Shown one piece after another: positions 1 to 8,480 of a stretch of 64,000 nt of DNA. Position 1 is the stretch's first letter. Each line of letters starts with the position of its first letter. The translations under genes were made by a program, and so were the position numbers. This DNA is from Flavobacteriales bacterium (GTDB taxonomy: Bacteria > Bacteroidota > Bacteroidia > Flavobacteriales > Flavobacteriaceae), in NCBI GenBank assembly GCA_026993355.1, contig JALWTX010000008.1, positions 62,001-126,000 of the forward strand, in the 5' to 3' direction. The notes beneath the pieces are model-generated. The model ran no database searches, was not told the DNA's origin, and saw nothing but the letters and a program-made list of their open reading frames with translations.

Positions 1-620
1 CCTCGGATAATTTCTATTTTCTTTAAAGCCGAATGATTGATTTCAATCAACGCATTGTGGTTGAAAACACCGGTTGTACGAATGGGAATCCCGTCTTCCA
101 AATATAAGAACACGCTTTTGTAACTAATTGGTTGCCGAATGGACATAGAATGTTGTTCGTTGCCCAAATCGACCATCATTACGCCGGGAGTTTTGTTTAA
201 GACTTCTTCTAAAGTAATGGGTTTGGTTTCTTCCAATTCTTTGGCGGAAATCTGTGTAATGGAAATCAGGACATCTTTACGGCGCTGACGTTCGCCGCCC
301 GCCGTAATCACGACTTTATCCAATTGGTCGGGCTTGCTTGTCATTTTTACAATTTTTGGCACTTTATTTGCCGGAAATTGTTTGGTTTTATAGCCGGTGT
401 AGTCAAATACAACTATACTGTTAACAGGTACATTTTTTAACAAATATTTACCTGTAATATCTGTGGTAGTTCCTTTATTAGTTCCGTTTATATAGACATT
501 TACGCCCATTAAGGCTTCATTTGTTTGTGCATCGATTACTTTACCTTTCAAATCGATTTGCTGAGCCGTGATATTTAAGCTATAAATAATCAGACTTAAT
601 ATGAGATATATTTGTTTCAT
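1..620 (-). CDS. TonB-dependent receptor, N-terminal part (cut by window edge)
   Basis: The first about 206 residues of an outer-membrane receptor are visible; the rest lies beyond base 1. The start ATG is at 620 and is followed by a signal peptide ending near NITAQ. Next comes a carboxypeptidase-regulatory-like domain (KGKVIDAQTNEALMGVNVYI) and then the start of a TonB plug (GGERRQRRKDVLISITQIS, later EEVLNKTPGVMMVDLG and VFLYLEDGIPIRTTG). By family, such proteins import substrates across the outer membrane using TonB energy. The gene lies downstream of the OprC-like receptor gene on the same strand, separated by 176 bases of structured spacer, so it may belong to the same metal-related locus. 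The substrate cannot be read from this fragment. Confidence 0.9.
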   Translation of the reverse strand, partial: MKQIYLILSLIIYSLNITAQQIDLKGKVIDAQTNEALMGVNVYINGTNKGTTTDITGKYLLKNVPVNSIVVFDYTGYKTKQFPANKVPKIVKMTSKPDQLDKVVITAGGERQRRKDVLISITQISAKELEETKPITLEEVLNKTPGVMMVDLGNEQHSMSIRQPISYKSVFLYLEDGIPIRTTGVFNHNALIEINHSALKKIEIIR

Positions 621-796
621 TTTTTATGACTTTAATATTTTTTTAATGATTTAAGTCAAAAAGGACCTGTTCAATTGTTCGATTTACAATTGAGAAGATT
701 GAGAATAATACCGGAAGCATTAGAACATGAGAACTTTTCAAAACCTCCTTTTAACGGCGTCCGGTATTGTATTTAATTAACCAAAATCAAATTATG
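621..796 (-). promoter_or_regulatory. structured spacer/leader with two inverted repeats
   Basis: Between the two receptor genes are two perfect inverted repeats. AATACCGGA (707-715) pairs with TCCGGTATT (760-768) across a 44-base loop, and TCAATTGT (671-678) pairs with ACAATTGA (686-693) across 7 bases. Read on the minus strand, the large hairpin comes first, then the small one, then about 50 AT-rich bases before the ATG at 620. It could be a 5' leader, an intergenic processing site, or a weak terminator of the upstream gene. I do not recognise a known riboswitch core in it. Confidence 0.45.
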
Positions 797-3073
797 TTAA
801 AATTTATATTTAAGATATAGACTAAAACTTCTTCCAGGTTCATAAATACGCTGTCCATTTAGACTACCGGCATTTACAAAACTGAAATTTAAATGGTTAT
901 AATAGGTCTCATTGGTCAGATTTGTTATGGCTCCCCCAAGAGATAAGTCCTTAGTTGGTCGCCAACCGGCTCTAAAATCGTAACTTTGATGACCCGGTGT
1001 TGCTGTTTCTAAGAAACTTGGTGCATAATCTGTTTGCGTTGCGACAAATTCACCTCGTAAGTCTAACCAATATTTATTTGTTTCATACTTGACTTCAAGA
1101 TGACCATTGGGTGGAGCAATTTGCGCCAAAGGCTCTTTTAAAGTCAAATTGTAAGCTTTGGTAAAGTTTATATCAGCTTTGATCAGCCAAAAATCGTTTA
1201 TTTGATATTGGCCATAAGTGTCAAAACCATATTGATACGCTTCTACATTTTTAAATACTTTGGGTACAATTGTGTGTCCGTTTTGTGTGATAGCCAAGTC
1301 AGGCGCAATAACCGGTGTAATGTAATTTTGAAAATAAGAATAGAAAATATCGCCGCCGGCTTTAAAACTGTGCCATTTTTTTTGAATGGATAGTTCGATT
1401 TGATTATTGATTTCCGGTAGTAAGTCCGGATTTCCAATGTATTGATGGCCGTCATTGCCGACTTGGAACCGATAAATATAACGCTCAGTCATGGAAGGTG
1501 TACGTGTTCCACGTCCGAAGGCTATTTGCAATTGGTATACCGGTTTTTTATATTTTAAAGCAATATTTCCACCAAGTACTAACTGATCTTTTTGTTTAAT
1601 ATTACCATAGATAGCTGTAAAACCGGCAGCCGGATTTTGGGCTTTGGCAGTTACATAATCTGTTCTTAAACCGAAATTTAAGTAATAAAAATTATTTAAT
1701 TTTTTATGGGCTTCAGCAAATAAACCTAAATCATTGATAAAGGCATTTTGCCAAATTTTCATTTTTTTGATCATTGGCGGGTTCATGATCATTCCTGTAT
1801 TAGGATTTCTATTCATAATGACGGTTTTTGTACCATCTCTATGGACATAATCTTCATCAATGCCGGTATAAATTAGCCAGTCCTTTTTGGGGCTTAAAGC
1901 AACTTCAATTTTTCCACCTTTTGTATCGGAAGTTACGGGCGCACGGGCATCCATAGCCGGATAATTAGGCCGTGGATTTTCTAACAGATAACCATTGGTC
2001 ATTAAATGATCAACATATGAAACGTAAGTTTTGAACTGAAGATATTTAACTTTTGGTGCTATTTTATTTATTTTATAATCCAAACCGGCTATATAACTAT
2101 TATCTTTGGGAGAATCCATTGGTAATCCGGCATGTTTAATATCTTTACCGAATTTTTGATGCCAATTGAGCAATAAGCGTTGATTATCGGCCGGATTCAT
2201 TCCTAATTTAACAGAATAACTGTCCGTTTTAAAGCCGGCTGGAACCAGGTCCCCCTTTCCGTCTTTATAATCGCCAAAATCACGATGTTCAGCATCTATT
2301 CCCACATCCCATTTTTTTGTGGCATAGGTGATATCGCCTCGGGCGACAAAATTTTGTCCATTTGTTTCATAACCGGTTTGAAAATTTCCGTGTAAGCCAT
2401 GACGATCAGGCAAAGATTGATGTGTAATCATATTGACCATTCCGCCAAAAATCTGTCCAAAACGGACTGTAAAAGGTCCTTTGACCACTTCTATTTTTCG
2501 GACAGATTCGGGTATGACATGGGCTGTAATCGGATCCATACGGTTTGGGCAGGCATTGACCATTTTATCACCGCCATCATACTTAATGTTCATTTCCTCA
2601 TATTTAAAAGCCCGTAAAGAAGGTTCTATGGCCGTAGCGCTGCGTTTTTGAAGGCTAAATCCCGGAATATCCTTGAATAAATCTGCTACATTTCGCGGTT
2701 GACTCCCTTTTTTGACTCCATCTACAATGACGACGGAGTGGGTTATATCTTCCAACGGATCAGCTTTTATAACAACCTCTCCCAAAGAGACGGCTTTTTT
2801 ACTCAAAGTAATTGTCATACCATCTTTTGCCAGTAGTTTAACTATATTGTAATTTGGGTAACTAAATACCAATAGTGTTCCGGTCGGAACGACAATTCTA
2901 AATTTACCATTGATGTCAGTGATTGCATGAGTTTTGGAATTTTCAGCTTGGACAACCACCCCAGACAATGGTTCATGGTCAGTTGCGTCATAAACGTTTC
3001 CTGTAATATTCTTAGTTTGTGCAACCAAGATACTTGTAGATAAATACAATATTGTTATAATTATTTGCTTCAT
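797..3073 (-). CDS. TonB-dependent outer-membrane receptor, OprC-like (candidate copper uptake)
   Basis: A complete 758-residue receptor. It has a signal peptide (residues 1-19, ending LVAQ), a carboxypeptidase-regulatory domain (about 22-95), a plug domain (about 105-220) and a C-terminal beta-barrel ending in aromatic LKYKF. The plug carries NACPNRMDP, placing C175 and M179 as a CxxxM pair; the Pseudomonas copper receptor OprC uses a CxxxM/HxM site. H314 and M319 (HAGLPM) are a plausible second half in the barrel. Copper as substrate is therefore an inference from family knowledge. Upstream on the same strand lie two Cys-rich small membrane proteins, which fits a metal role. It is separated from them by a repeat block, so they may not share a transcript. 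Confidence 0.85.
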   Translation of the reverse strand: MKQIIITILYLSTSILVAQTKNITGNVYDATDHEPLSGVVVQAENSKTHAITDINGKFRIVVPTGTLLVFSYPNYNIVKLLAKDGMTITLSKKAVSLGEVVIKADPLEDITHSVVIVDGVKKGSQPRNVADLFKDIPGFSLQKRSATAIEPSLRAFKYEEMNIKYDGGDKMVNACPNRMDPITAHVIPESVRKIEVVKGPFTVRFGQIFGGMVNMITHQSLPDRHGLHGNFQTGYETNGQNFVARGDITYATKKWDVGIDAEHRDFGDYKDGKGDLVPAGFKTDSYSVKLGMNPADNQRLLLNWHQKFGKDIKHAGLPMDSPKDNSYIAGLDYKINKIAPKVKYLQFKTYVSYVDHLMTNGYLLENPRPNYPAMDARAPVTSDTKGGKIEVALSPKKDWLIYTGIDEDYVHRDGTKTVIMNRNPNTGMIMNPPMIKKMKIWQNAFINDLGLFAEAHKKLNNFYYLNFGLRTDYVTAKAQNPAAGFTAIYGNIKQKDQLVLGGNIALKYKKPVYQLQIAFGRGTRTPSMTERYIYRFQVGNDGHQYIGNPDLLPEINNQIELSIQKKWHSFKAGGDIFYSYFQNYITPVIAPDLAITQNGHTIVPKVFKNVEAYQYGFDTYGQYQINDFWLIKADINFTKAYNLTLKEPLAQIAPPNGHLEVKYETNKYWLDLRGEFVATQTDYAPSFLETATPGHQSYDFRAGWRPTKDLSLGGAITNLTNETYYNHLNFSFVNAGSLNGQRIYEPGRSFSLYLKYKF

Positions 3074-3182
3074 TTTTTGTTTTTAATAGTTTGATTTTGG
3101 TAATACACTACCATTTGAAAAGTGAGTTTTCAAAAAACATTTGTGTATTAAATTTTCTGATAAATTGGTTCGATTGATTTCC

Positions 3183-3690
3183 CTATCATCTTGAATGCAG
3201 TGAGAAATCTCATTATCACTTGTCAATTTTCTATTTTTATTTAGAATAGATTCCACATCATTTTCACGCCTATGTCATAAAAGTTCTGTCTGAATGACAA
3301 TCAGCTGTCATTTCAACATTTCTGTCATTTCGAACGAGCGACGTTAGGAGCGAGGAGAAATATATGTTTATTATTGAGATTTCTCTCCGACAAAGTCGGG
3401 ACAAGCTGTCGTTCCTCCTTCGAAATGACAACTGCATCATATTTTGTTCAGTTTTACCAAACATTTCTTTGTCATCTCGATTGAGCAAGCTTAGAAGGGA
3501 CTGAGAAATCTCTAATTTTTCAATTTTTTGAGACTCCTCTTCATTCTATCAGAATGACAATCAGATGTCATTTGGAACACTTCTGTCATTTCGAACGCAG
3601 TGAGAAATCTAATTTCCATTAATATAGATTTCTCAGTCGTTCTTCCTTCGAAATGACAACGTATCTAATGTCGTTCTGTCGGAATGACGT
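3183..3690. repeat. cluster of interspersed repeats, GTCATTTCGAACG...TGAGAAATCT family
   Basis: The 650-base gap between the receptor and the first small Cys-rich gene holds no credible gene but is filled with repeat units in both orientations. Forward units are GTCATTTCGAACG...GAGAAAT (3324-3361), GTCATCTCGATTGAGC...TGAGAAATCT (3471-3511) and GTCATTTCGAACGCAGTGAGAAATCT-like (3585-3610), with a partial unit at 3186-3210. Reverse units ending TTCGAAATGAC are at 3379-3429 and 3626-3657. Paired units form long hairpins (3324-3429, 3585-3657). Shorter GAATGACAATCAG(C/A)TGTCATTT copies occur at 3291-3312 and 3552-3573. Similar dispersed repeats are familiar in flavobacterial intergenic DNA. It may act as a bidirectional terminator or mRNA stabiliser. 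Confidence 0.85.
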
Positions 3691-3722
3691 ACAATATGAT
3701 AAGGGAAAACATCGAGCCTTGA

Positions 3723-4118
3723 TTAAACAAATTGAAGAACAGGCGGGGGTTTAATCATATCGGGCAAGTATCCTTTAAAGGTTTTTTGGATGATTAAAAT
3801 TTGTTTTTTGGGTTGGAAAGCCCATTTTAAATAATATTTTTTAAGTAATCCTATACGATAATAATCGGTATATTCCTTGAGTTTAAGCGTGGGTAAAGTT
3901 GTTTTTTTCTTACCGGGATTTTCATTTCCCAAAACTTTTTTAATTTCTTTTTTCAGATGACATTTCCCATTACAGTGCATCCACGGCTTATCTTTGTTTT
4001 CGCATAAGTCTTGTGAAATATGTTTGTAATTGATGATATAGTCAGCGATGGGTATAGCCGGACTAAGTATAATCAACGTATAGACAAAAAGCAATATGTA
4101 AGCAAATTTTTGCTTCAA
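3723..4118 (-). CDS. small membrane-anchored Cys/His-rich protein (metal-locus paralogue 1)
   Basis: A 131-residue protein with one N-terminal membrane segment or signal anchor (residues 5-29, containing SPAIP) followed by a Cys/His/Met cluster: C39, M47, H48, C49, C53 and H54 in LCENKDKPWMHCNGKCH. The rest is basic, and it ends in a Pro-rich tail (IKPPPVLQFV). Small proteins of this shape occur next to metal-related TonB receptors in Bacteroidota; metal binding is inferred from the residues only. No ATG is available: the codon preceded in frame by a stop is TTG at 4118. It is a paralogue of the next gene upstream (4317-4718): both share the anchor, the PAIP motif, a Cys cluster and a Pro-containing tail. 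Function unknown. Confidence 0.7.
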   Translation of the reverse strand: MKQKFAYILLFVYTLIILSPAIPIADYIINYKHISQDLCENKDKPWMHCNGKCHLKKEIKKVLGNENPGKKKTTLPTLKLKEYTDYYRIGLLKKYYLKWAFQPKKQILIIQKTFKGYLPDMIKPPPVLQFV

Positions 4119-4316
4119 AAGATATTAATTTATAGCGGTTAAATGGATGAAGTTTATTTGACCGTATTTTAATTTAAGATAAAAATTTATAAGAGGGATT
4201 TGTAATAATATACAAAGTTGCCTTATGTCTTTTATACAAAGAGACATTTGAATTAAAAGCTAAAATAATGTTTGTAAAAAATTATTACAAATCCCCTAAG
4301 CTAAAATAACTCAAGC

Positions 4317-4718
4317 TTAGGCCTGTGGTGGACGAAAAAGCTCTTCTGTGTAAGAACTTAAAGGAGGTTGGATTATGAAATCTGAAATTTTGGTATAATT
4401 TTGTTCCGGACATGTATAAACCGGTGATTTAGGAGAGAATAAAGTTTTGACAAAAACAGAAATACTAACTACCGGTAATTTAGGATTATCTTTTTTCTTG
4501 TCCTTACAAACACGTTTAAGCAAGGCTTTTAAATAGGCATTAGCTATTGGCGGGTGCGTGGTGTCATGTGTTTGTTCACAAGAGCAATTACAATTGGTAT
4601 TTTGGATGTTTGTTTGGCTTTTCTGATATAAGAAATATTGCACAAAGGGAATTGCCGGCTGAAAAATAGCCGTTGTAAAAGCAATAAGCAATAATATGAC
4701 ATAGATTTTATCTTTCAA
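4317..4718 (-). CDS. small membrane-anchored Cys-rich protein (metal-locus paralogue 2)
   Basis: A 133-residue protein with an N-terminal membrane segment (residues 4-30, ending in QPAIPF) and then a compact Cys motif, C43, C45 and C47 with H51 (CNCSCEQTH). C73-type and C103-type cysteines follow further along, and the tail is Pro-rich (FRPPQA). Its layout matches the 131-residue protein at 3723-4118 and the two probably arose by duplication. The start is TTG at 4718; no ATG is available nearby, and a TATCTTTG promoter box ends 17 bases upstream of it, which supports this short leader. A role in binding or handing over a metal ion taken in by the OprC-like receptor is an inference. Exact function unknown. 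Confidence 0.65.
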   Translation of the reverse strand: MKDKIYVILLLIAFTTAIFQPAIPFVQYFLYQKSQTNIQNTNCNCSCEQTHDTTHPPIANAYLKALLKRVCKDKKKDNPKLPVVSISVFVKTLFSPKSPVYTCPEQNYTKISDFIIQPPLSSYTEELFRPPQA

Positions 4719-4735
4719 GCAAAATTTCTTTGCAA

Positions 4736-4743
4736 CAAAGATA
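4736..4743 (-). promoter_or_regulatory. promoter -7 box TATCTTTG for the Cys-rich small protein
   Basis: The Bacteroidota -7 consensus is TAnnTTTG. TATCTTTG reads on the minus strand 17 bases before the TTG start at 4718. No good -33 TTG is seen at the usual distance. Confidence 0.5.
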
Positions 4744-4779
4744 ACAATTTTTTGAATAAAATACTTATCGAACTTTTAT

Positions 4780-7212
4780 TTATAACCATTTGTTTTTCAA
4801 AGTATTATAGTCTATATAGTAAGTCATTTTTAATATAAATGTATGTTTAAAGGCTTGATTGGTTAAGTTATGGATGTTTTCTTCAAAACTGATTTGAGAC
4901 ATTTGATCAAAATTACTCAATGTATTGCGGTAAAGCAATGAGAGATTACTTCCGGGAGCAAATTCCCATGAATAGCCCAAATCCATATTCCAAACATTGT
5001 AATTAATATCTTTATTCTTTTGATAGTTGTTAATTGGTGTCAATGTACCGTCTTGTTCCAGTTTATAAAAAGAAGTGTAATGAACCGGTGCCCAGTAATA
5101 CCGCAGGTTTAGGTTTATAGCAGATTTTGAATTAAAGAAATAGTTGGCACTCAAGCTGTTGGTTAAAGTTTTTTGTTGTCTGTTTCCAAAAATTATTTGT
5201 TTGTCATTTTTGTCCACATACCCTTTACCGTTACGCATTTTACTTATATTAAAGTTGTACTGCATATTAAAATGGTTTGAAAATCTAAACCGTGGTGCTA
5301 TGCCGAAACTATAATAATTTTGAGGGTCGTTAAATTTGGTGAACCGCGCTACATTAACATCAAAGGCAAATTTTTTACGGTAATCCGACGAAACAAAGGC
5401 AAAGAAACCCCCATGAGCTTTATCCAAATAGAATCGCCCCGTTGTTCGTGGTTCATAAAAATCAAAGGCATCCGATACATATTCCATATTAATGCCATAA
5501 CTCAAATATTTTTTATTGGTAAAAAATGCACCTAAGCTATAATCGGTTTGCACCTTTTGTAAATGAACAAAACGGTGGTCAAATCCGGCATCGAAACTGA
5601 TATGTAAGGAATTAAAATGTTTGGTCGGTTTAAGAATACTATAACCATAGGATATGTCAAAATTTGCATAATTATTCCGGCGGTTAAAGCCTAAATCATT
5701 ATTGTCAAAATGGTCATCTTGGGCCCTTATTTGTGCCGAAAATCCATGTTCTTTAATACGTTTATTGGCTCTTAAGTAATATTTAAATCCATGATTATAA
5801 TTTTCTTGTTCATTTATCAAGCTCATTGCTGTATTGCCATGCACATTCAGGGTGTTGTTTTGTCCATACAAATTAAAGGACAGCCCGGTTACATTGGCAT
5901 CTCTAAAACTTCCTTGTCTGATCACATTGGTATTGATAAAACTGACAGAGGAGTTGCCTTTGAAATTATAATCCATGACAAAAATATTATAATTGGCATA
6001 AGGCTCTGTTACAATTTCGCGTTCTTCACCGGTTTTATTATTTTTAACGGTTGCGACGGTTTTATTGGTAATGGCGTTAAAAAAGCCAATACCGAGTCCT
6101 TTTTTATTTCTTCCGGATATTTTAAGGGCGTTAATCAATTGTACTTTATCGGGATTTTCTAAGATAGTTTCATCCGGTTTTATTTCGTTATACACATTGT
6201 AGTAATTGGTAGGGGTGCCGCCTATGCGACGGGAATAAAATAGACGTCCCTTATTAAACAAATCAAAACCTTCGGTAAAAAATTGTCTTTTTTCTTGATA
6301 ATATTGCTCAAATGGTCCCAGATTTAAAGTAAGTTCGTCATAGGGGGTATCGCTAAAATCGGGAATTAAGGTAGCGTCTAAGGTATAGCTTTCGCTAAGG
6401 CCATATTTTAAATCCATTCCAAATCCAAAGTTTGTGTGAATATCATTTTTGAATCTGCTGTGTACAACAGAGGTATATGGATACAAACTTAATCTGACAG
6501 GTGGTTTTAGATTTTTTAAATTGGTCAGCTTGCCCAAAAACTGCACAATATCTCCTGTTTTGGTTTTATCGATATAAGTCCATGAATAATCTTCTCGCCG
6601 GCGATCTATATGACGAAAAAAGCCTACGGACCATGTTTGATTTTCATCGTTTTGAAAACGTAGTGCAGAATAGGGGATGGCCAATTCGACTACCCAACCG
6701 CTACTGGTTATTTGGGTGGCCGATTTCCACACGGCATTCCATGACACATCGCCCCCTCTGGGTTGGGTGCCATCGACTTGTGAACCGGAGGCATAAACCA
6801 TAAAAAAATAATTGTTATTAGGCGTTGAAAAAGGATTAAGGACCACCGAGAAGTTGTCAGCTTGGATAAACTGGTCTCTTAAACCAAAAATACGGGAAAT
6901 TTGATCAGGGTGCGGATCTTTCATAACAGCCAAGATATACAGGGCTGCATCGTCATAAACGACTTTAACTTTGGTATCAAAATCCGCCGGAAGCGGATCG
7001 CCATCACCGGGGGAATACATATAAAAACCACTGGCCGGTTGGGCTTTTTGCCATTGCGGATCATTAGGATTTGCATCAATTTTAGGCGCTTTATTAACTC
7101 TGGTTGCTTCTATTATTTTAATATCTTTTTTTTGCGCATGTAAGGAAAAAGAAGAAAAGAGAATAAAAATGGCAAAAATCCTTAATGACAAATAATCGAA
7201 CGATGCTTTCAT
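4780..7212 (-). CDS. DUF5916 outer-membrane protein with N-terminal CBM9-like domain
   Basis: An 810-residue protein with a signal peptide (1-26, ending SLHAQ). Residues about 35-230 form a carbohydrate-family-9-like sandwich (KAPKIDANPNDPQWQKA, ALYILAVMKDPHPDQI, GWVVELAIPYSALRF). A long C-terminal domain has alternating beta-strands ending in YYIDYNTLKNKWL, as expected of the DUF5916 family, whose C-terminal part is predicted to be an outer-membrane barrel. The family is widespread in Bacteroidota and has no agreed function; a surface polysaccharide or hydrolase-associated role has been suggested by its domains. It stands alone, 61 bases upstream (in transcription order) of the small Cys-rich gene region and running the same way, so a link to the metal locus is possible but unproven. 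Confidence 0.85.
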   Translation of the reverse strand: MKASFDYLSLRIFAIFILFSSFSLHAQKKDIKIIEATRVNKAPKIDANPNDPQWQKAQPASGFYMYSPGDGDPLPADFDTKVKVVYDDAALYILAVMKDPHPDQISRIFGLRDQFIQADNFSVVLNPFSTPNNNYFFMVYASGSQVDGTQPRGGDVSWNAVWKSATQITSSGWVVELAIPYSALRFQNDENQTWSVGFFRHIDRRREDYSWTYIDKTKTGDIVQFLGKLTNLKNLKPPVRLSLYPYTSVVHSRFKNDIHTNFGFGMDLKYGLSESYTLDATLIPDFSDTPYDELTLNLGPFEQYYQEKRQFFTEGFDLFNKGRLFYSRRIGGTPTNYYNVYNEIKPDETILENPDKVQLINALKISGRNKKGLGIGFFNAITNKTVATVKNNKTGEEREIVTEPYANYNIFVMDYNFKGNSSVSFINTNVIRQGSFRDANVTGLSFNLYGQNNTLNVHGNTAMSLINEQENYNHGFKYYLRANKRIKEHGFSAQIRAQDDHFDNNDLGFNRRNNYANFDISYGYSILKPTKHFNSLHISFDAGFDHRFVHLQKVQTDYSLGAFFTNKKYLSYGINMEYVSDAFDFYEPRTTGRFYLDKAHGGFFAFVSSDYRKKFAFDVNVARFTKFNDPQNYYSFGIAPRFRFSNHFNMQYNFNISKMRNGKGYVDKNDKQIIFGNRQQKTLTNSLSANYFFNSKSAINLNLRYYWAPVHYTSFYKLEQDGTLTPINNYQKNKDINYNVWNMDLGYSWEFAPGSNLSLLYRNTLSNFDQMSQISFEENIHNLTNQAFKHTFILKMTYYIDYNTLKNKWL

Positions 7213-7303
7213 TATAAACCGGTATTTTAGTGTGAAAATATAGGTGCAAAGGTTAAAATAATTGCGCTTAAAGCCGTAAACATTAAGAAAAATTTAGTAT
7301 TTT

Positions 7304-7744
7304 TCAGCTAATTTGTTTCCTCATTTTATAATGCGGCAATCCTACTTCTGTAAATTCGGAAGATATTATTTGATACCCTATTTTTTTATAGAAATCTACG
7401 GCTGATTTACGGGCATGTAGTTCAATTGTTTCAATATCTTGCTTTAGTAAATATTCTTCTACTTTGTTCAGGAGTGTTTTTCCCCACCCTTGTTTTTGGA
7501 AAGCCGAATCAACAGCCATTTGTCTTAATTTGACTTTTTCAGTCGTTAGCGTACGAGCTTGAACACAGGCAATAGGTGTATGGTCTAAAATTAAAGCAAA
7601 AATTTGTTCATCTTGGTCTATGATTAAGTCGTTTTCAGAAAATTTTAAACCCAAAGGAATCCGCAGCACTTTTTCGCGTAGACGAACTATTTGTTCATAT
7701 AAAGGGCTTTGATAGACTATTTTTTGAAACTTGATTTTTTGCAT
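7304..7744 (-). CDS. GNAT family N-acetyltransferase
   Basis: A 146-residue single-domain GNAT acyltransferase, the usual length for the family. The acetyl-CoA binding strand and loop are visible as RQMAVDSAFQKQGWGKTLL (QxxGxG-type motif A, about residues 72-90). The C-terminal motif B region reads IELHARKSAVDFYKKIGYQI. This arrangement, with IACVQARTL in the preceding strand, resembles ElaA/YitI-like GNATs that acetylate small amines, but the substrate is not predictable. The start is ATG at 7744. The gene is flanked upstream by a terminator hairpin (7779-7804), so it is probably transcribed on its own. Confidence 0.88.
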   Translation of the reverse strand: MQKIKFQKIVYQSPLYEQIVRLREKVLRIPLGLKFSENDLIIDQDEQIFALILDHTPIACVQARTLTTEKVKLRQMAVDSAFQKQGWGKTLLNKVEEYLLKQDIETIELHARKSAVDFYKKIGYQIISSEFTEVGLPHYKMRKQIS

Positions 7745-7778
7745 CCCTCAAAGTTACCTAATTTATACAAATAAATAC

Positions 7779-7804
7779 AAAATGCAGCTTTGTGGCTGCA
7801 TTTT
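7779..7804 (-). terminator. hairpin terminator downstream of the 7824-8480 lipoprotein gene
   Basis: AAAATGCAGC (7779-7788) and GCTGCATTTT (7795-7804) form a perfect 10-bp stem with a 6-base loop. It lies 20 bases after the stop of the minus-strand lipoprotein gene. Confidence 0.75.
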
Positions 7805-7823
7805 ATGTTGAAGTATGTTAATT

Positions 7824-8480
7824 TTAATTGACAAATACACCGATCGTACCTTCATAGTGCCCTGTAATGGTATCACCGGAGCCGGCTATAAACGTGTAAT
7901 CTATATTGACAGTAGCGGTCTGGTTGTTAGCATCATAGCTATAACTATTGAACGTAATAAAAGGACCGGTGGTACCTACTTTATGTAAGGAAAAATTAGG
8001 ATCATTAGGTGGAAATTCTTCTTGGTCTTGTCCATATTCCACATTGTTGACAAAATAAGGGGTGCTCAAAGATTCGATGGTGCCATTGTGTACTACTTCA
8101 CTCCAACGTGGTCCGCCAACATATTGCACGCCTGTTTGAATATTCGGGTATTGTGGGGACGCAATCGATGGATTTTGACTGGCTTTGATGTTTAAGAAAA
8201 CCCAATTGGTGGTATTGACTGAAAACAGATATTCAAAAGTGGTATTGGGTATAGCATTGGTTACATTGTTTAACATTCGACCATTTAAAAAAAATAGTTT
8301 TATTTTATCTTGATTTGTATTATCAAATTCGATATAGCAATTGGGCGTTTGGTAAAATGTGCCCTGTAAGGTGTAACCATCAGTTGGGGTCTGCGGGGTT
8401 GTTTGTGCATCGTCATTTTGATCGCAACCGGTGAAAGTAAAGACGAACAAAAGCAAAATAAGCGTCCATAGATTTTTCAT
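7824..8480 (-). CDS. secreted lipoprotein of unknown function
   Basis: A 218-residue protein with a lipoprotein signal: residues 1-19 are hydrophobic and end in FTGC, making C19 the lipidation site. The DQNDD after the cysteine is typical of surface-exported Bacteroidota lipoproteins. The mature part is rich in Asn, Thr and aromatic residues in short beta-strands (TDGYTLQGTFYQTPNCYIEF, TATVNIDYTFIAGSG, ITGHYEGTIGVFVN), suggesting a small beta-sandwich or lipocalin-like fold. No catalytic motif is visible. I do not recognise the family. It has its own terminator and no operon partner. Confidence 0.75.
   Translation of the reverse strand: MKNLWTLILLLFVFTFTGCDQNDDAQTTPQTPTDGYTLQGTFYQTPNCYIEFDNTNQDKIKLFFLNGRMLNNVTNAIPNTTFEYLFSVNTTNWVFLNIKASQNPSIASPQYPNIQTGVQYVGGPRWSEVVHNGTIESLSTPYFVNNVEYGQDQEEFPPNDPNFSLHKVGTTGPFITFNSYSYDANNQTATVNIDYTFIAGSGDTITGHYEGTIGVFVN

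Noticed and set aside
621-796. Cobalamin or TPP riboswitch before the TonB receptor
   Set aside because: The conserved core sequences of these riboswitches are not present; only two simple inverted repeats are seen.
3270-3488. Short minus-strand open frame of 72 codons in the repeat block
   Set aside because: It lies entirely inside the repeat units and encodes a low-complexity basic peptide with no family features.
3183-3690. Possible CRISPR array
   Set aside because: Units occur in both orientations, vary in length and have no regular spacers, and no cas gene is nearby. They fit dispersed inverted repeats better.
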